Positions 1 through 12,679 of a stretch of DNA of 64,000 nucleotides are shown piece by piece (the first letter of the stretch is position 1; the number at the start of each line of letters is the position of its first letter). The stretch is from NCBI GenBank assembly GCA_017311185.1, contig JAESUZ010003505.1:1178001-1242000 (forward strand), written 5' to 3'. A program made the translations under genes and the position numbers. The DNA comes from Proteles cristata cristata. Taxonomy: Eukaryota > Chordata > Mammalia > Carnivora > Hyaenidae. The notes under the pieces were generated by a model. The model was not told where the DNA came from and did not search any database. It saw nothing but the letters and a program-made list of their open reading frames with translations.

Positions 1-110
1 TAGATCTGAAAATAGAACTGCCTATTCCCTGAATAGATAAATTCATTGCCCCTGGTAAGACTCAAGTAGAGATTGAAACACCACCCTGTTGGGGGAAGGA
101 AGGAGAGAGG

Positions 111-1040
111 CATTAAATAGTGAAGGAAGTCATTACCTAGTGGAGGAAGTCATTACACAGTTGAGGAGGGCATTGCACAGTAGAGGAAGGCATTACACAG
201 TGGAGGAAGGCATTACACAGTGGAGGAGGGCATTACACAGTGGAGGAAGGCATTACACAGTGGAGGAAGGCATTACATAGTGGAGGAAGGCATTACACAG
301 TGGAGGAGGGCATTACATAGTGGAGGAAGACATTACATAGTGGAGGAGGGCATTACACAGTGGAGGAAGGCATTACACAGTGGAGGAAGACATTATATAG
401 TGGAGGAAGGCATTACACAGTGGAGGAAGGCATTACACAGTGGAGGAGGGCATTACATAGTGGAGGAAGGCGTTACACAGTGGAGGAAGGCATTACACAG
501 TGGAGGAGGGCATTACATAGTGGAGGAAGACATTACATAGTGGAGGAAGGCATTACATAGTGGAGAAAGGCATTACATAGTGGAGGAGGGCATTACACAG
601 TGGAGGAAGGCATTACACAGTGGAGGAGGGCATTACACAGTGGAGGAAGGCATTACACAGTGGAGGAGGGCATTACACAGTGGAGGAGGGCATTACACAG
701 TGGAGGAGGGCATTACACAGTGGAGGAGGGCATTACATAGTGGAGGAAGGCATTACATAGTGGAGGAAGGCATTACATAGTGGAGGCAGACATTACATAG
801 TGGAGGAAGGCATTACATAGTGGAGAAAGGCATTACACAGTGGAGGAGGGCATTACATAGTGGAGGAAGGCATTACACAGTGGAGGAGGGCATTACATAG
901 TGGAGGAAGACATTACATAGTGGAGGAGGGCATTACACAGTGGAGGAAGGCATTACACAGTGGAGGAAGGCATTACACAGTGGAGGAAGACATTATATAG
1001 TGGAGGAAGGCATTACATAGTGGAGGAAGGCATTACCTAG
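111..1040. repeat. 20-bp minisatellite, about 46 units
   Basis: Tandem array with a strict 20-bp period and consensus TGGAGGAAGGCATTACACAG. The main variants are AGGG or AAGA in place of AAGG, and CATTACATAG or CATTATATAG in place of CATTACACAG. The top strand is purine-rich in half of each unit. The period is not a multiple of three, so three units make 20 codons and an uninterrupted reading frame acquires a 20-residue period (core EEGITQWRRALHSGGRHY). These frames have no support as genes. Units at both edges are more diverged (ATTAAATAG at the left, ATTACCTAG at both ends), as expected at array margins. Confidence 0.98.
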
Positions 1041-3914
1041 AAGGATGGACAAGGGAGTGACTATTTACTTTTATGGTGACTATAAGAAAGACATTTTACA
1101 TTATGAGTACTCACACAAGTTAGTACATAGAATTTCAAATAAAATGTTTATAAAATAATACCCTCATTATACACAATTCGTTTATAAATTCTCTCTAGTC
1201 CAGTTGTATGAATTTCAGTTTTTTTAATATTATGACATTTTGCTAGATTGGTTTCACATCCCAATAATGGATCATGATCCAAAGGTTGAAAAACACTGAA
1301 CTAGGGGGCCATTCCCAACTCCAAGAGTCTACCCTTCTGGTAGATGTAATGGAGAGGGCTAAAGTTCTCTGATGATTATAAGTGGATGCCCCCTACATAA
1401 CGGATGGTCATAAGCAAACAGACAGCATTACAATGAATTTCCTGCAACTTCTCTCATGATTTGTTTCCATTTAAATTTGGAAATGTAATTATGAATATAA
1501 TAATTGGGGCCGCTTTGTTACACACACGTAATCTATTTGATTTCACAAAAATGCCTAGCAATAAAGTCTAGCACCTAAGTTGAAAGGATGCAGCGGAAGT
1601 TCTTAGCTATTTCTTGATAATTCGGTGTAACCACTCTATCGCTAAAAAAGAAATTGTGGTACAGTGAGAAGGCGTGGCAGATGGACAGTAAGAGGTGCAG
1701 GAGGAATATGATTAGTGACTATAAGCACCTTATATCTAGAATGAGGGATGGAGAATTAGACTGTAAGTCTTGAGAGTTTACCTGCGAGTTAGCCTGCCTA
1801 CCACAGGCCTCTGTGAGCACGTGATTCAAAAACAAACATCCCTCAAGGAGGATCTCAGACAAAGAGGAGGTGTGGGGAAGGAAAGGGACTTGTCCCCAAC
1901 CATGTACGTGGAACTTGGTGTCATTGCTGTAACATTAAGAACACTATAAAAAAAATATCAGGGGCTGGGATGTATTCCTTATGGGCCTTGGGTTTCTTTT
2001 TCTCCCCTTGGGATATAGAATATGTAAGTTTTCAGGTGGGAGCTTTTTCTAGAAAAGGATAAAAATTGTAGGCATGATACAGCATAGAAAGTTAAGCATT
2101 TCTATTTTTGGTGTTAGTGATTTTTAATTATATTTCTTTTAAAGAGATCATTTTCCCTGAAACACTTAACGAAAAAAATCCACATCTTACAGGGAAAAAA
2201 TGTATGCAGATTCTGAGAGGCACAGAGTTGTAAAAACATACACACTCCCAAGTCACTGTGTGCTTTGTGGCCATGGCTGAAAAAAGTACAAATCTGGACA
2301 GGTTGGCCTGTGTATAATCAATCAGATGTTCATACACTTGAGATGTTTGCACCCTATAAATTTCAGTTGCTTCCATTTTGTAAATCAAATGTTTATTATA
2401 TGTTACTGAGAAATATAGGTAGAGGGGAAACATAAAGCATTCACCTTCTCTGGCTTACTTAGTATAATCAAATTTGCTCTCCCGGATATCATATTCACGT
2501 GTTTATACCCTCTGTTTGGCCCCATATGTATTTATTTTTTACATATAACAGAAGACAGCTACTCTACTCAAAAATGCATTTTTTATTCTTTCAGGAAACA
2601 TTAGAACTAAAGTGCTCTGGGTATCTTCCAGACACTGCCAGTTTGTTCTATTAAGCTCATACATCCCCGGTAGGGCCTCACCCTTCTTTAATCCCTGGGA
2701 GATAGATTTATTCTGAGAGACAAACCTAAATGTGTAGGGCTGACCTGACACTCTGGACATGGGGAATCCCTGCCCCACCTTTCCCTGCCCCTGATCTCTT
2801 GTTGGCACTTTTCACCTGGGGGCTTCGCAGCTAATGACCTGCCCACCTGCCCACACCTGGCTCCTGGCCTACCTCACAGAGTCACCAGCTGCCCTCTCTG
2901 GGCCAATCAAAGAAAAGAAATTACTGCAGCAGAAAATGACTTAGGGACTTGGCTGCAAGTGGTGCCTTAAAGATTTGGCACCATGTTCGGGCCTTGCTGG
3001 CGGTGGCAGGTGGTAAGAAAAGGCAGCTGTTTCAGATCTCCATCAGGGAGGGCTTCGGGGCCCGGAGGCAGTGAAGAAATGGGAGAAGTCCCAACACCGT
3101 GAAAGGAGATTTTCTTGCTCAGGCTCCAAGTCCTAAAACTTTCTCTCCGTGATAGTACAAGAATTAATTATTCCATAAGACCGCTCATGACCATGAGCAT
3201 CTCAAACATTTCTTTAAGTCTCTGTGAGTTCAAAGGAAAAAAAAACAGCAATTTAATGGATTGATCAGACAATCCAGTCAAACCAACATTAACATGGATG
3301 GAGTCTGTGATGATAAGCTCAATTATTGCAAGCCATAGGAGTTCTGAGGACATGGATGCTATAACTCATTCAGCTTTAGCCACAGGGCAAGGCGAGCATA
3401 AGTAAGAAGAGAAAGAGAACAAGATGAGCTGCGGGCCCATTGGCAGGGCTGGCCGGTGCCTACTGATGTCAAACAGCTAGGGTAACAGTCCTACCTAACA
3501 ATGCCTACTGGAATCCCAGAAGATGGGGCATATCAGCCAGGATCTTGGGGCATCAATAATTCTTAGGCGGTGACATCTTTAATATTGCAGAGAGACTCAG
3601 GCAGTCTGATGTAAGACCTCATTTGGTAGGTGAAATACAAGGGACTTTTAGGGAATGAGACTATCCTATAAGATACTGGAAGGGTGGATGCATAGTAGAC
3701 ATTTGTCAAAACCCATTGAATATGTAACACCACGATGAGACTATGACTTTGGTTGATAATGATGTGTCAATTTTGGTTCATCGATTGTAACACATACACC
3801 ACACTGATGCGAGAGGTTGATGAGGGTAAGGCTATTTATGTGTGGGAAGGGCTCTCTGAGAATCCTTCCCTGCATTCTGCTCAGTTCAGCTGTAGCTCTG
3901 AAACTGGCATAAAA
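1041..3914. other. Unassigned noncoding sequence
   Basis: About 2.9 kb without a recognisable gene or a confidently named repeat. Most is AT-rich. A GC-richer patch at about 2750-3060 contains several CCACCTGCC-like segments and could be an old LTR or a regulatory patch, but I cannot name it. The reading frames here are short, lack domains and overlap on both strands. Confidence 0.5.
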
Positions 3915-4130
3915 GGGACACCTGGGTGGCTTAGTTGGTTAAGCGTCCAACTCTTGGCTTTGGCTCAGGTCATGATCTCACAGTTTGTGAGATCTAAACC
4001 CCCTCCCCCATTGGGGTCTACGCTGACAGTGCTGAGCCTGCTTAGGATTCTCTTTCTCTCCCCTCTCTTTCTCTGCCCCTCCCCTGCTTGTGCTCTCTCT
4101 TTCAAAATAATAAATAAACTTAAAAAAAGT
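3915..4130 (+). mobile_element. Felid tRNA-Lys SINE (SINEC_Fc-like)
   Basis: Starts GGGACACCTGGGTGGCTTAG, continues through a B-box region (AGTTTGTGAGATCTAAACC), a CT-rich segment and TTCAAAATAATAAATAAACTT with a short A tail. It is diverged from the felid consensus and its TSD is not clear, so it is probably one of the older copies. A 129-residue frame running through it is fortuitous. Confidence 0.92.
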
Positions 4131-4199
4131 AAAGTGGTCTAAAAGGTAATGTATAATAATATTAATACTTATTAGTATTGTATATCATTACAGATCACC

Positions 4200-4545
4200 C
4201 ATATGTTTCTCCCATATTTAAATTAGTTAAATATGAATTGAACAAACCAAACAAACCAACAAAGTAAAAAACAAAAGAAAAACAACTAAAAAACCCCAAC
4301 AACAACAAAACAGGCTCTTGGAGAATGAAATGATGATTCCCAGAGGGGAGGCAGGCAGCAGGATGGGTGAAATGGGTGAAGAGATTAAGAGTACATTTGT
4401 TTTGATGAGCACCGAGTAATGTAGCGATTGTTGAACTATAGTGTACAACTGAAATTAATATAACAAATATGTTAATTATACTGAATTAAAATAAAACAAA
4501 TTAAATTCAGACACAATTAAAAAAATAAACTAAAATTACAAAAAA
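4200..4545 (+). mobile_element. 5'-truncated L1, 3' UTR only (carnivore type)
   Basis: The segment from about 4318 reads like the end of a carnivore L1: a GAGGGGAGGCAGG stretch, GGGTGAAATGGGTGAAG, GATGAGCACCGAGTAATGTA, then GTTAATTATACTGAATTAAA and an A-rich tail. The A/C-rich 4240-4315 stretch probably belongs to the same insertion. No coding part is present. The left boundary is approximate. Confidence 0.75.
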
Positions 4546-4559
4546 GAATAATAATAAAC

Positions 4560-5060
4560 ACTTTTCAAAACTTAATTTAGCCATCTAGCCCCTGGGGTCA
4601 AATGCAGAACAAAAAGCTGAATGGGCCACAGTCAAGCAGGACCACTTAATGGAAGGGTCTACAGTAAAATGGGGGAAGTCGAGAGGGATAGGGCTTCCAA
4701 AGGAGCATCAGACTGGGACCCCTCCCAGGCATCCCAGGATGCCTCCCAGGAATCAGCAGGTATTCCCCCCAGCTGCTCCCTGGGCTGCCAGCAGATGCCG
4801 TGTCTCCCTCCCTGAAGAGAGCATTGACATTGACCAAGTGGAGTGCAACTTGGGTAACCTGGGTGGCGGAGACTAGGTCTAATTGGCTCCTCACACCGCA
4901 CGCCTGGCCCAGGAGGGGAAAGAGGGAGGCAGGAGTTAGTTCAGTCCCTGCAGTTGAGTAAGAGGAAGCCCAGCCTGAAGGCGGGTGGGTTAGGATGCTT
5001 CTTCCTGAATGCTCAGATCATTCAGAAACTCCTCCAGGGTGGAGAATCAGGTGGGTGATC
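4560..5060. other. GC-richer unassigned stretch
   Basis: This 500-bp block is richer in G+C than its surroundings, with CCTCCCAGG-type repeats around 4720-4760. Several overlapping frames of 64-82 codons occur on both strands, which reflects few AT-rich stops rather than coding. It could be an old LTR, but I do not recognise the family. Confidence 0.35.
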
Positions 5061-6724
5061 TCATAGGCCAAATAAAGGGGACGTGGTGAGAGAGTAGAGC
5101 AATAGTGCATAAAGCAGCATAAAGAGGGCGTTTGTTTTGTTTTGTTTTGTTCTGTTTTCTCTTGGCCAGTTGGATAGAAAGCACACACCCATGCTGTTTG
5201 GGGGCATGAGACCTGGGGCAGTGTGGAGGAGGGGGCGATGGTCCCTGGCTGGTCTGGTCAGCTCCCCTTCTCTGACCTTCACTTTTCTTGTTTGAAATGT
5301 GAGGGCACTTTGGAAACCCTAATACAGAGATGAAACAGTATCATACATATAATAAAATATAGTTGATTGGTTATAAAAATATTTCTGCTTTCCCCCTTTT
5401 TATTTGTAGGTTCCAAAGGCAAATGACTCAAGTTACCCTCAGAAGTTGATCTGCAGAGTGATCTGCAAAGAATTAAGGGGTCAGATACGATTTGTAAAGC
5501 TGATCGCATGTGAGGTAGATTATCAGGGATATGTTTTTTTGTTTTGTTTTTTTTCTCCCTCGGTCAGCAAACCTTTCTGACCCAGAGAGAGTAGAATCCC
5601 CTTAAGCTGAGAATGGAGAGCATCTGATATTGGGGATCCCTTGTCACCTTCTGTTTTATCTGGAAAACTTTTCTCCCCTCAAAGGCGGTGACCCCCAATG
5701 ATCTGTCTGTACCAGTGGAACAGAAGCTTTTCCCTACCAGGAGTGCTCCCCTGAAATTTTGGCATTTTAAATGCTTTCCTTTCGGAGAAGAACAGCTGCA
5801 TCTCCTTCCCAGCACCTGCTCAGAAAGAGGCTGTCAGGCCCCTCAAAAACCAACACTTTCTTGGCTGGAAATGTCCTTAAGCAATGGGACACACTGTTTA
5901 GATCCTGTTCTGTTCTAAGTGCCAGCTGCATTTCCACTTTTCCTGCTGTTTAATCCAAGGTTTTAGTGACAAAGCAGGCTTCCCTATAGCATTGTGCCTT
6001 AATCATGCTATAGGTTTCCCAGCTGACACTTCAGCCCCACTTGAGCAGAGAGTTCGAAGTTGTTATCCAGGTATTTTCATGGTTTGTTCTCATGGTCCTC
6101 ACTGTCAAGTGCAAGGAAACCAGGGCAGCTATTCCAAATGCAAGCAACCCCTTGACTTGGAAACACCCAATTCAGATTATCCACAATTGGCGGATGCTCT
6201 GCTCCTGATGGTGGAATGCGTCCCCGCTGCACCCCTATCACCGCCCGTGCGCACACATGTACGCCACACTTAGACTTATCGCCCTTTCCTTACTTCCTCT
6301 GAGTCTCCTCCCATCCTTAACCTATTCTTTCCCTTCCAACCTAACTCCCTGGGACAGGCCCCTTCTAATAGACTAAGAGACTGGTGTAGAAGAAAAACGG
6401 GCATTCTGTTGGTTTGATTATGTCTCCAGGGAAAGAGGAAGAGGTAACTCCTGTTTCTTCTTACTTCCTCTTTGATTTTCTCCTTTCCTCTCCACGTGTC
6501 CCATGTCCTCACCTTCTTACTCTCACTCCATGACCTCCCGTTCTTAAGACCCAGAACTCAGGATAATTTCAGTAGTAGCACATTTAGGTGCCATCCTGTG
6601 GACTAACTACACTGGGGAATAGCCTAAGAACCAAGCCATGTTTTTAAGGTGGTTACACAAGACGTACACTTTAAGTTCCAAAGACCTCAGAGCACTCTTA
6701 CGGTGCAGACAGGTTATAGTGGTG
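5061..6724. other. Unassigned noncoding sequence with short T/G repeat
   Basis: Mixed-composition unique sequence. A (TTTTG)n run lies at about 5132-5152 and another T-rich tract at about 5526-5553. Frames of up to 93 codons (5992-6273) have no recognisable domain and no flanking splice pattern that I would trust. The right end contains 11 bp (6725-6735) that are repeated after the L1 at 13691. Confidence 0.5.
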
Positions 6725-6735
6725 TGTGTATATTT
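6725..6735. repeat. Candidate TSD, 3' side of the L1
   Basis: TGTGTATATTT at 6725-6735 is repeated exactly at 13691-13701, just outside the two ends of the minus-strand L1. Eleven base pairs is within the usual L1 TSD range. The motif is AT-rich, so a chance match is possible. Confidence 0.6.
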
Positions 6736-7232
6736 AATTTATTATTGCAGTATAGTTTGCATACATTATGATTAATTTCAGGTGCAGAACATAGTAATTC
6801 AACAATATTATACATTATGCTGTGCTCACCATGATCAGTGTAATTACCATCTGTCATGGTACAATGTTATTGCAGCATTATTGACTATGTTCCCTTTATA
6901 GGGAATACTTTTTAGCCTCGTGATTTATTTTATAACTGGAGGTTTTTTCACCCTTTAATTTCCTTCACTGTTTTGCTCATCCCTCAACTCCCTCCTCTCT
7001 GGCACGTACCAGTTTGTTCCCTATATTTATGATTCTGTTTCTGCTTTTTGGTTTCCTTGTTTCTTGTGTTTTTGTTTTGTTTTGGTTTGGTTTGGTTTAG
7101 ATTTCACATATGAGTGAAATCATATAGTATTTGTCTTTCCTTGACTTACTTCTCTCAGCATAGTACTCTCTGGTTCCATCCACAATATCACAAATAGTAA
7201 AAATCTCTTTTTGTTATGCTAAGTAATATTCT

Positions 7233-7234
<2 letters not shown>

Positions 7235-7274
<40 letters not shown>

Positions 7275-7295
7275 CGTGTGCATGCGCGTGTGTAT
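7235..7295. repeat. (TG)n microsatellite, interrupted
   Basis: About 17 uninterrupted TG units followed by TATG, TGCG and CATGCGCG variants. It lies inside the L1 ORF2/3' region and probably arose after insertion. The reading frame over it is a Val-Cys repeat artefact. Confidence 0.95.
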
Positions 7296-9354
7296 ACAGA
7301 CACGCATTCCCTATTTTCTTTATCCATTCATCTATTAATGGATACTTGGGTTGCCTTCATATCTTGTTTATTGTAAATAATACTGCAATAAACATAGGAG
7401 TCCAAAAACTTTTCAAATTAGTGTTTTTGTTTTCTTTAGGTAAATACTCCCAGATGGAATTGCTGGATCCTATATCATATTTCTATTTTAAGTATTTGAG
7501 GAATCTCTTTAGTGTTTTCCACAGTAGCTGTACCAATCTATATTCCCACCAGGAGTTTACAAGGATTCCTTTTTCTCCACATCGTCACCAACACTTGTTA
7601 TTTCTTGTCTTTTTGATGCTAGCCATTTTGACAGATGTATGGTGATATCATACTGTGGTTTTGGTTTGTACTTCCCTGATGATGAGTGATGTTGAGCATC
7701 TTTTTATGCATCTGTTGGCCATCAGTATGTCTTCTTTGGAAAATGTCTATCCAGGTACTCTATCCGTTTTAATTGTTTTTTTTTTCTTTTTTTCTTATTG
7801 AATTGTTCAAGGTTTTTAAGTATATTTGCATGTTAAGCCCTTATCAGTTATCTTATCTGAAAATATTCACTAGGTTGTCTTATATTCAGTCCATGCTTTT
7901 CTTTGTTGTGCAAAAAAAAAATTTTTTTGGTATAGTACCAATAGTTTATTTTTGCTTTTGTTTGTCTTGCCTGAGGAGACATCTAGAAAAATGTTGCTAA
8001 TCCCACTGTTCATAAAATAAGTACCTATGTTTTCATTAAGCAATTTTATGATTTTAGGTCTCAAATTAAGGTCTGTAATCCACTCTGAGTTTATTTTTGT
8101 ATATAGTCTAAGAAAGTAGCCCTGTTTCACTCTTTGGTATAGAGCTTTCCCAGTTTCCCAGCACCGTTTATTGAACAGATCATCTTTTCTACATTGTATG
8201 TTCTTGCCTTCTTTGTCATAGATTAATTAATCATATAAGGAGGGTTTATTTCTGGGGTTCTCTATCCAGAGAACATCTCTATGTTTTATTGATCTATGTG
8301 TGCATTTTAATGCTAGTATCATACTGTTAGGATTACTATAGCTTTTTAATATATTGAAAATCCTGGGATTGTTTGTTCTTTTGCAAGATTCCTTTGACTA
8401 TTTGGAGTAGTCCCATAAAAATTTTAAGATTATTTGTTCCAGTTCAGTGAAAAATAGTATTGGGTATTTTGATAGAGACTGCATTGAATCTGTAAATTGC
8501 TTTAGGTAGAATGGACTTTTTATCAGTATTAATTCTCCCAATCCATGAACATGGAATGTCTTTCTAATTGTGTCATCTTCAATTTCTTTCAATAGCTTTT
8601 TATAGTTTTCAGAGTACATGTCTTTCACTTCCTTGGTTAAAGTTATTCCTAGATACTTTATTCTTTTAGTACAGTTATAAATGGCATTGATTTCTTAATT
8701 TCTCTTTCTGCTACTTCTTATTAAAGTATAAAACTACAGTAGATTCCTATATGTTAATTTTGTATCCTGTAACTTTATTGAATTCATTTATTAGTACCTA
8801 TTATTTTGTGGTGGAGTGCTTAGGGTGTCCTATCTATTGTATCATTTTATCTGCAGAGAGTGACTTTTTACTCCTTCCTTTTATTTATTTTTCTTGTCTG
8901 CTGACATTAGGCCTTCCAATTCTATGTTGAATATAAGTGGTAAGAGTCTTACTTAAGTCTTGTCTAATTTCTGATTTTAGAGGAAAAGCTGGAAGCTTTT
9001 CACCATTGAATAATTAAATATGATTTTAGCTCTAAATTTGTCATATATGACCTTTATTATGTAGAGTATGCTTCCTCTAAAACCACTTTGTTGAGAATTT
9101 TTATGAATGGATGTTGAATTTTGTCAGTTTTTTCTTCATATATTAGTATGATTATATGGTTTTTATCCTTTTTATTGTTAATGTGATGTATGATACTGAC
9201 TGAGTTGGGGATTTAGAACTGTCCATGTATCCCTGGAATTAATCCCACTTGATCATGGTAAATGGCCCTTTTAATGTTTGGTTGAATTTGATTGGCTAAT
9301 ATTTTGCTGAAGGCTTTGCATTTATATTTACTGGGGATATTGGCATGTAGTTCA

Positions 9355-9356
<2 letters not shown>

Positions 9357-9406
<50 letters not shown>
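9357..9406. repeat. (GT)25 microsatellite
   Basis: Fifty bases of perfect GT dinucleotide inside the decayed L1 ORF2. Long perfect runs like this are usually length-polymorphic. Confidence 0.97.
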
Positions 9407-9410
<4 letters not shown>

Positions 9411-9840
9411 TTGTCTGTTTTTTGTATCAGGGTAATGTTGGCCTCATAGAATTTGAAAGCTTTCCTCTCTCTTACATTTTCTGAAATAGTTTGAAGATAG
9501 CAAGTACTAATTTTTTTTTTTAATTTTTGATAGAATTTACCTATGATTTCACCTGCTCCTTGACTTTGGTTTTTTGGGAATTTTTTGCTTACTAATTCAA
9601 TTTTGTTATTAGTTATCAGTCACTTCATATTTTCTATTTCCTTCTGATTTAGTTTTAGATGACTTTATTTTTCTAGGATTTTATTTCTTCTAGATTGTCC
9701 AATTTGTTGGCATACAATTTTTCATAGTCTATTTTAACCCTTTGTATTTCTGTGATGTTCATTATTACTTCTCTTTCATTTGTTTTATTTGAGTAAATCA
9801 TCTTTTTTCTTCTTAATGAGTTTGACTAAAAGTGTATCAT

Positions 9841-10055
9841 TTTTTTAATGTTTTATTTATTTCTGATAGAGAGAAAGAGAAACAGCATGAGCAGGGCAGG
9901 GTCAGAGAGAGAGGGAGATACAGAATGTGAAGGAGGATCTGGGCTCTGAGCTAGCCGTCAGCACAGAGCCTGATGTGGGGCTCGAACCCACAAACCTTGT
10001 GATCATGACCTGAGCCGAAGTCGGACGTTTAATAAACTGAACCACCCAGGTGCCC
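9841..10055 (-). mobile_element. Felid tRNA-Lys SINE nested in L1
   Basis: In minus orientation: T-rich tail complement first, then the GA-rich segment, GGCTCGAACCCACAAACC (B box complement), and CCACCCAGGTGCCCC at the 5' end. TSDs are CTAAAAGTGTATCAT (9826-9840) and CTAAAGGCATATCAT (10056-10070), which split the L1 sequence. The SINE is therefore younger than the L1. Confidence 0.95.
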
Positions 10056-11765
10056 CTAAAGGCATATCATTTTTATCTTTTCAGAAAACCAGCTCTTGGA
10101 TGTCTTGGAATCACTGATTTTTTGTCTCTATTTCATTTACTTCCTCTCTGATCTTTACTTTTTCTGCCTTCTACTAATCTTGGGTTGTGTTTGTTTATCT
10201 TTTTCTAGATCCTTTAGGTGAAAGGTTAGACAGTTTACTTGAAATTTTTTGTTTGTTTCTTGAGTTTGGCTACAAACTTCTTAGAACTGGTTTTGCTGTA
10301 TCCCAAAGATTTGGACCATCATGTTTTCATTTGCTTCCATATGTGTGGGGGTTTTTTTTTTGTTGTTGTTGTTGTTTGGTTTTGGGATTTTTTTTTAATC
10401 TCCTCTTTGATTTTGTTTGTTGACCCATTAGCTCTTTAGTAGCATGTTTTTTAGCTTCCATGTTTTTGTGGTTGTTTGTTTGTTTGTTTTTTCAGTTGTT
10501 GTTGATTTCTAGTTTCACACTGTCATGGTTCAAAGAGATGCTTGTTATGATTTCAGTCGTCTTAAATTTTTGAGACTTGTTTTGTGGCCTAACATGTGAC
10601 TTATACTTGAAAATTTTCCATGTTCACTGGAAAGAATGTGTATTCATTCTACTGTTCTGGATGGAATGTTACATATATATATGATTCTGGTCTAGTATGT
10701 CATTCAGTAACACTGTTTACTTACTGATTTTCTGTCTGGATGGTCTATCTATTGATGTAAGAGAGGTGCTAAAGTGCCTTACTATTATTATACTACTGTT
10801 AATTTTTCCTTCATTTCTATTAATACTTGCTTTACATATTTACATGCTTTCTCTTGGGTGCATATATGTTTACAACTGTTATAACCCTTGTTGGATTGAT
10901 CCCTTTATTATTAGGTAGTGCCTTTCTTTGTATCTTGGTACAGTCTTTGTTTTAAAGTCTATTTTGTCTGATACAAGTCTTGCTAGCCTGTTTGCGGGGG
11001 GCGGAGCGGGGCTTTCGTTTACATGGAATATCTTTTTCCATCCTTTCTTTTTTCTGTCTTTTTTAGGTTTGAGGTGAATCTCTTATAGACAGCATGTCGT
11101 TTGTTTGTTTGTTTGTAATTGTTGCTTTTAACCATTCATTTACCCTATGTGTTTTGAATGGACCATTTCGACCATTTACATTCAAAGTAATTATTAAGAG
11201 GTATGACCTTATGACTATTTTATTGATTGTTTTGTTGTTGTCATTGTTATTCTATAGTTTTTCTCTGCTCCTTTCTCCTCTTGGTCTTCGCTTGTGATCG
11301 ATGTCCTTTTTTGGTGTTAGGCTTATGTTCCTTTCTCTTTACTTTTTAGTGTACATATTATAGATTTTGGCTCATATATGACACCTTAAACATATAGCAG
11401 TCCATATTAAGTTGATGGTCACAAATTTGAACACATTCTTAGAGAACTTTATCTTTACCCCCATTCCATGTTTAAAGTATATGTTGTCATACTTACACCA
11501 TTTTTTATTTTGTGAGTTCCCTTAATTAATTTCTTAGGTAGAACTGATTTTACTTCTATCTTTTAACTTTCATACTATCTTTACAAATGATTGCTCTACT
11601 ATCTTTACTGTGTGTTTGCTTTACTTGTAATTTATTTTCTTTTCATAAGTTTCTTAACTCTACTTATGGCCTTTACTTTTCCACTTAAAAGAAGTCCACT
11701 TAATATTACTTGTAAGGCTGGTTTAGTCATGATGAACTCCTTTAACTTCTGTTTGGGAAATTCCT

Positions 11766-12600
11766 TTATGTCTCCTTAAATTCTGAATAACTATACCAGG
11801 TAGAGTATTCTTTCTTGGATGTTTTCCCGCTTTCAACACTTTTCTCATGCCACTTCCTTTCTGCTAGAAAATCAGCTGATAGCCTTATGGAGTTTCCTTT
11901 GTATGTAACTAGTTGTATCTCCCTTGCTTCTCTTAAGATTCTCTTTTTATCTTTAATCTTTGATATTTTAATTACTGTGGGTTCTGGCATGGATTTCCTT
12001 GCATTAATCTTGTTTGGGGATTTCTAGGCTTCCTGGTTTTGGGTGTCTGTTTCCTTCCCTAAGTTAAAGAAGTTTTCAGCTCTTATTTTTTTTTCCAGTA
12101 TTTTTTTCACCCCTTTCTCTCTCTCTTCTCCTTTGCTTACTTCTGTAATGTGAATGTCAGTATACTTGATGTTGTTTTAGAGGTCCCTTAAACTATCCTT
12201 GTTTTTAAAATTCTTTTTTTTTTCTCTTTAGCTTGGGTGATTTCCATTTCGCTGTCTTCCAAATTGCTGATCCATTTTTCTGCATCCTCTCATCTGTTAT
12301 TGATTCCCTCTAGTGTATTTTTCATTTCAGTTATTGTATTCTTCAACTGTGGTTGATTCTTTTTCATATTTTCTATCTGTCTGTTGAAGTTCTTACTGAA
12401 TAGATCCACTCTTCTCCCCAGTCTGGTGAGCATCTTGATGACCATTATTCTTAACTCTTTATTAATCAGGTAGAGTGCTTATGTCCACTTCATTTAGCTC
12501 TTTTTCCTAGGTTTTTTTATTTTTCCCTCATTCTTTCATTTGAACCATGTTCCTCTGTGGCTTTATTTAATTTGACTTTCTGTGTATTTTTGTTTTCTGT
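11766..12600 (-). pseudogene. L1 ORF1 remnant (RNA-binding protein)
   Basis: The open segment 11766-11990 preserves the C-terminal domain of L1 ORF1p: IKISKIKDKKRILREAREIQ, then VTYKGNSIRLSADFLAE, a well-known L1 ORF1 motif series. Upstream on the minus strand (about 12080-12600) the sequence resembles the ORF1 coiled coil with many Glu, Lys and Leu codons. ORF1p normally trimerises and coats L1 RNA. No continuous frame joins the parts, so this copy is a pseudogene. Confidence 0.85.
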
Positions 12601-12679
12601 TCATTAGACAAATCAGCTACTTTTCATAAACTTGATGGAATAGTCTTGCATACAGACATCCCCTATGAGACAGCTTTAG

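Larger units (their letters stand above)
6950..11215 (-). pseudogene. L1 ORF2 remnant (endonuclease/reverse transcriptase)
   Basis: Degraded L1 ORF2, which in active copies encodes the endonuclease and reverse transcriptase used for target-primed insertion. The start is near 11215, where the minus strand reads LNVNG followed by a HRVNEW-like segment. The best surviving open segment is at 8398-8628, with [37 protein letters not shown] and nearby residues typical of the region after the reverse transcriptase. The frame is broken repeatedly by stops, indels, a (TG)25 tract at 9357 and a SINE at 9841. The gene is dead; boundaries are approximate. Confidence 0.88.

Noticed and set aside
89..780. 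Reading frames of 63-106 codons with a 20-residue peptide repeat
   Set aside because: They are translations of a 20-bp minisatellite; the same repeat peptide appears in several phases because 60 bp equals 20 codons. There is no promoter, splice or homologous protein evidence.
111..1040. CRISPR array
   Set aside because: Units are directly contiguous with no unique spacers, and the genome is mammalian.
2750..3060. Endogenous retrovirus LTR
   Set aside because: GC-rich patch, but I could not identify LTR ends, a polyadenylation signal in the right place, or flanking viral genes. No retroviral gene was seen anywhere in the window.
7238..7645. 135-codon plus-strand frame over the TG repeat
   Set aside because: It is the antisense of the minus-strand L1 3' region plus a microsatellite.
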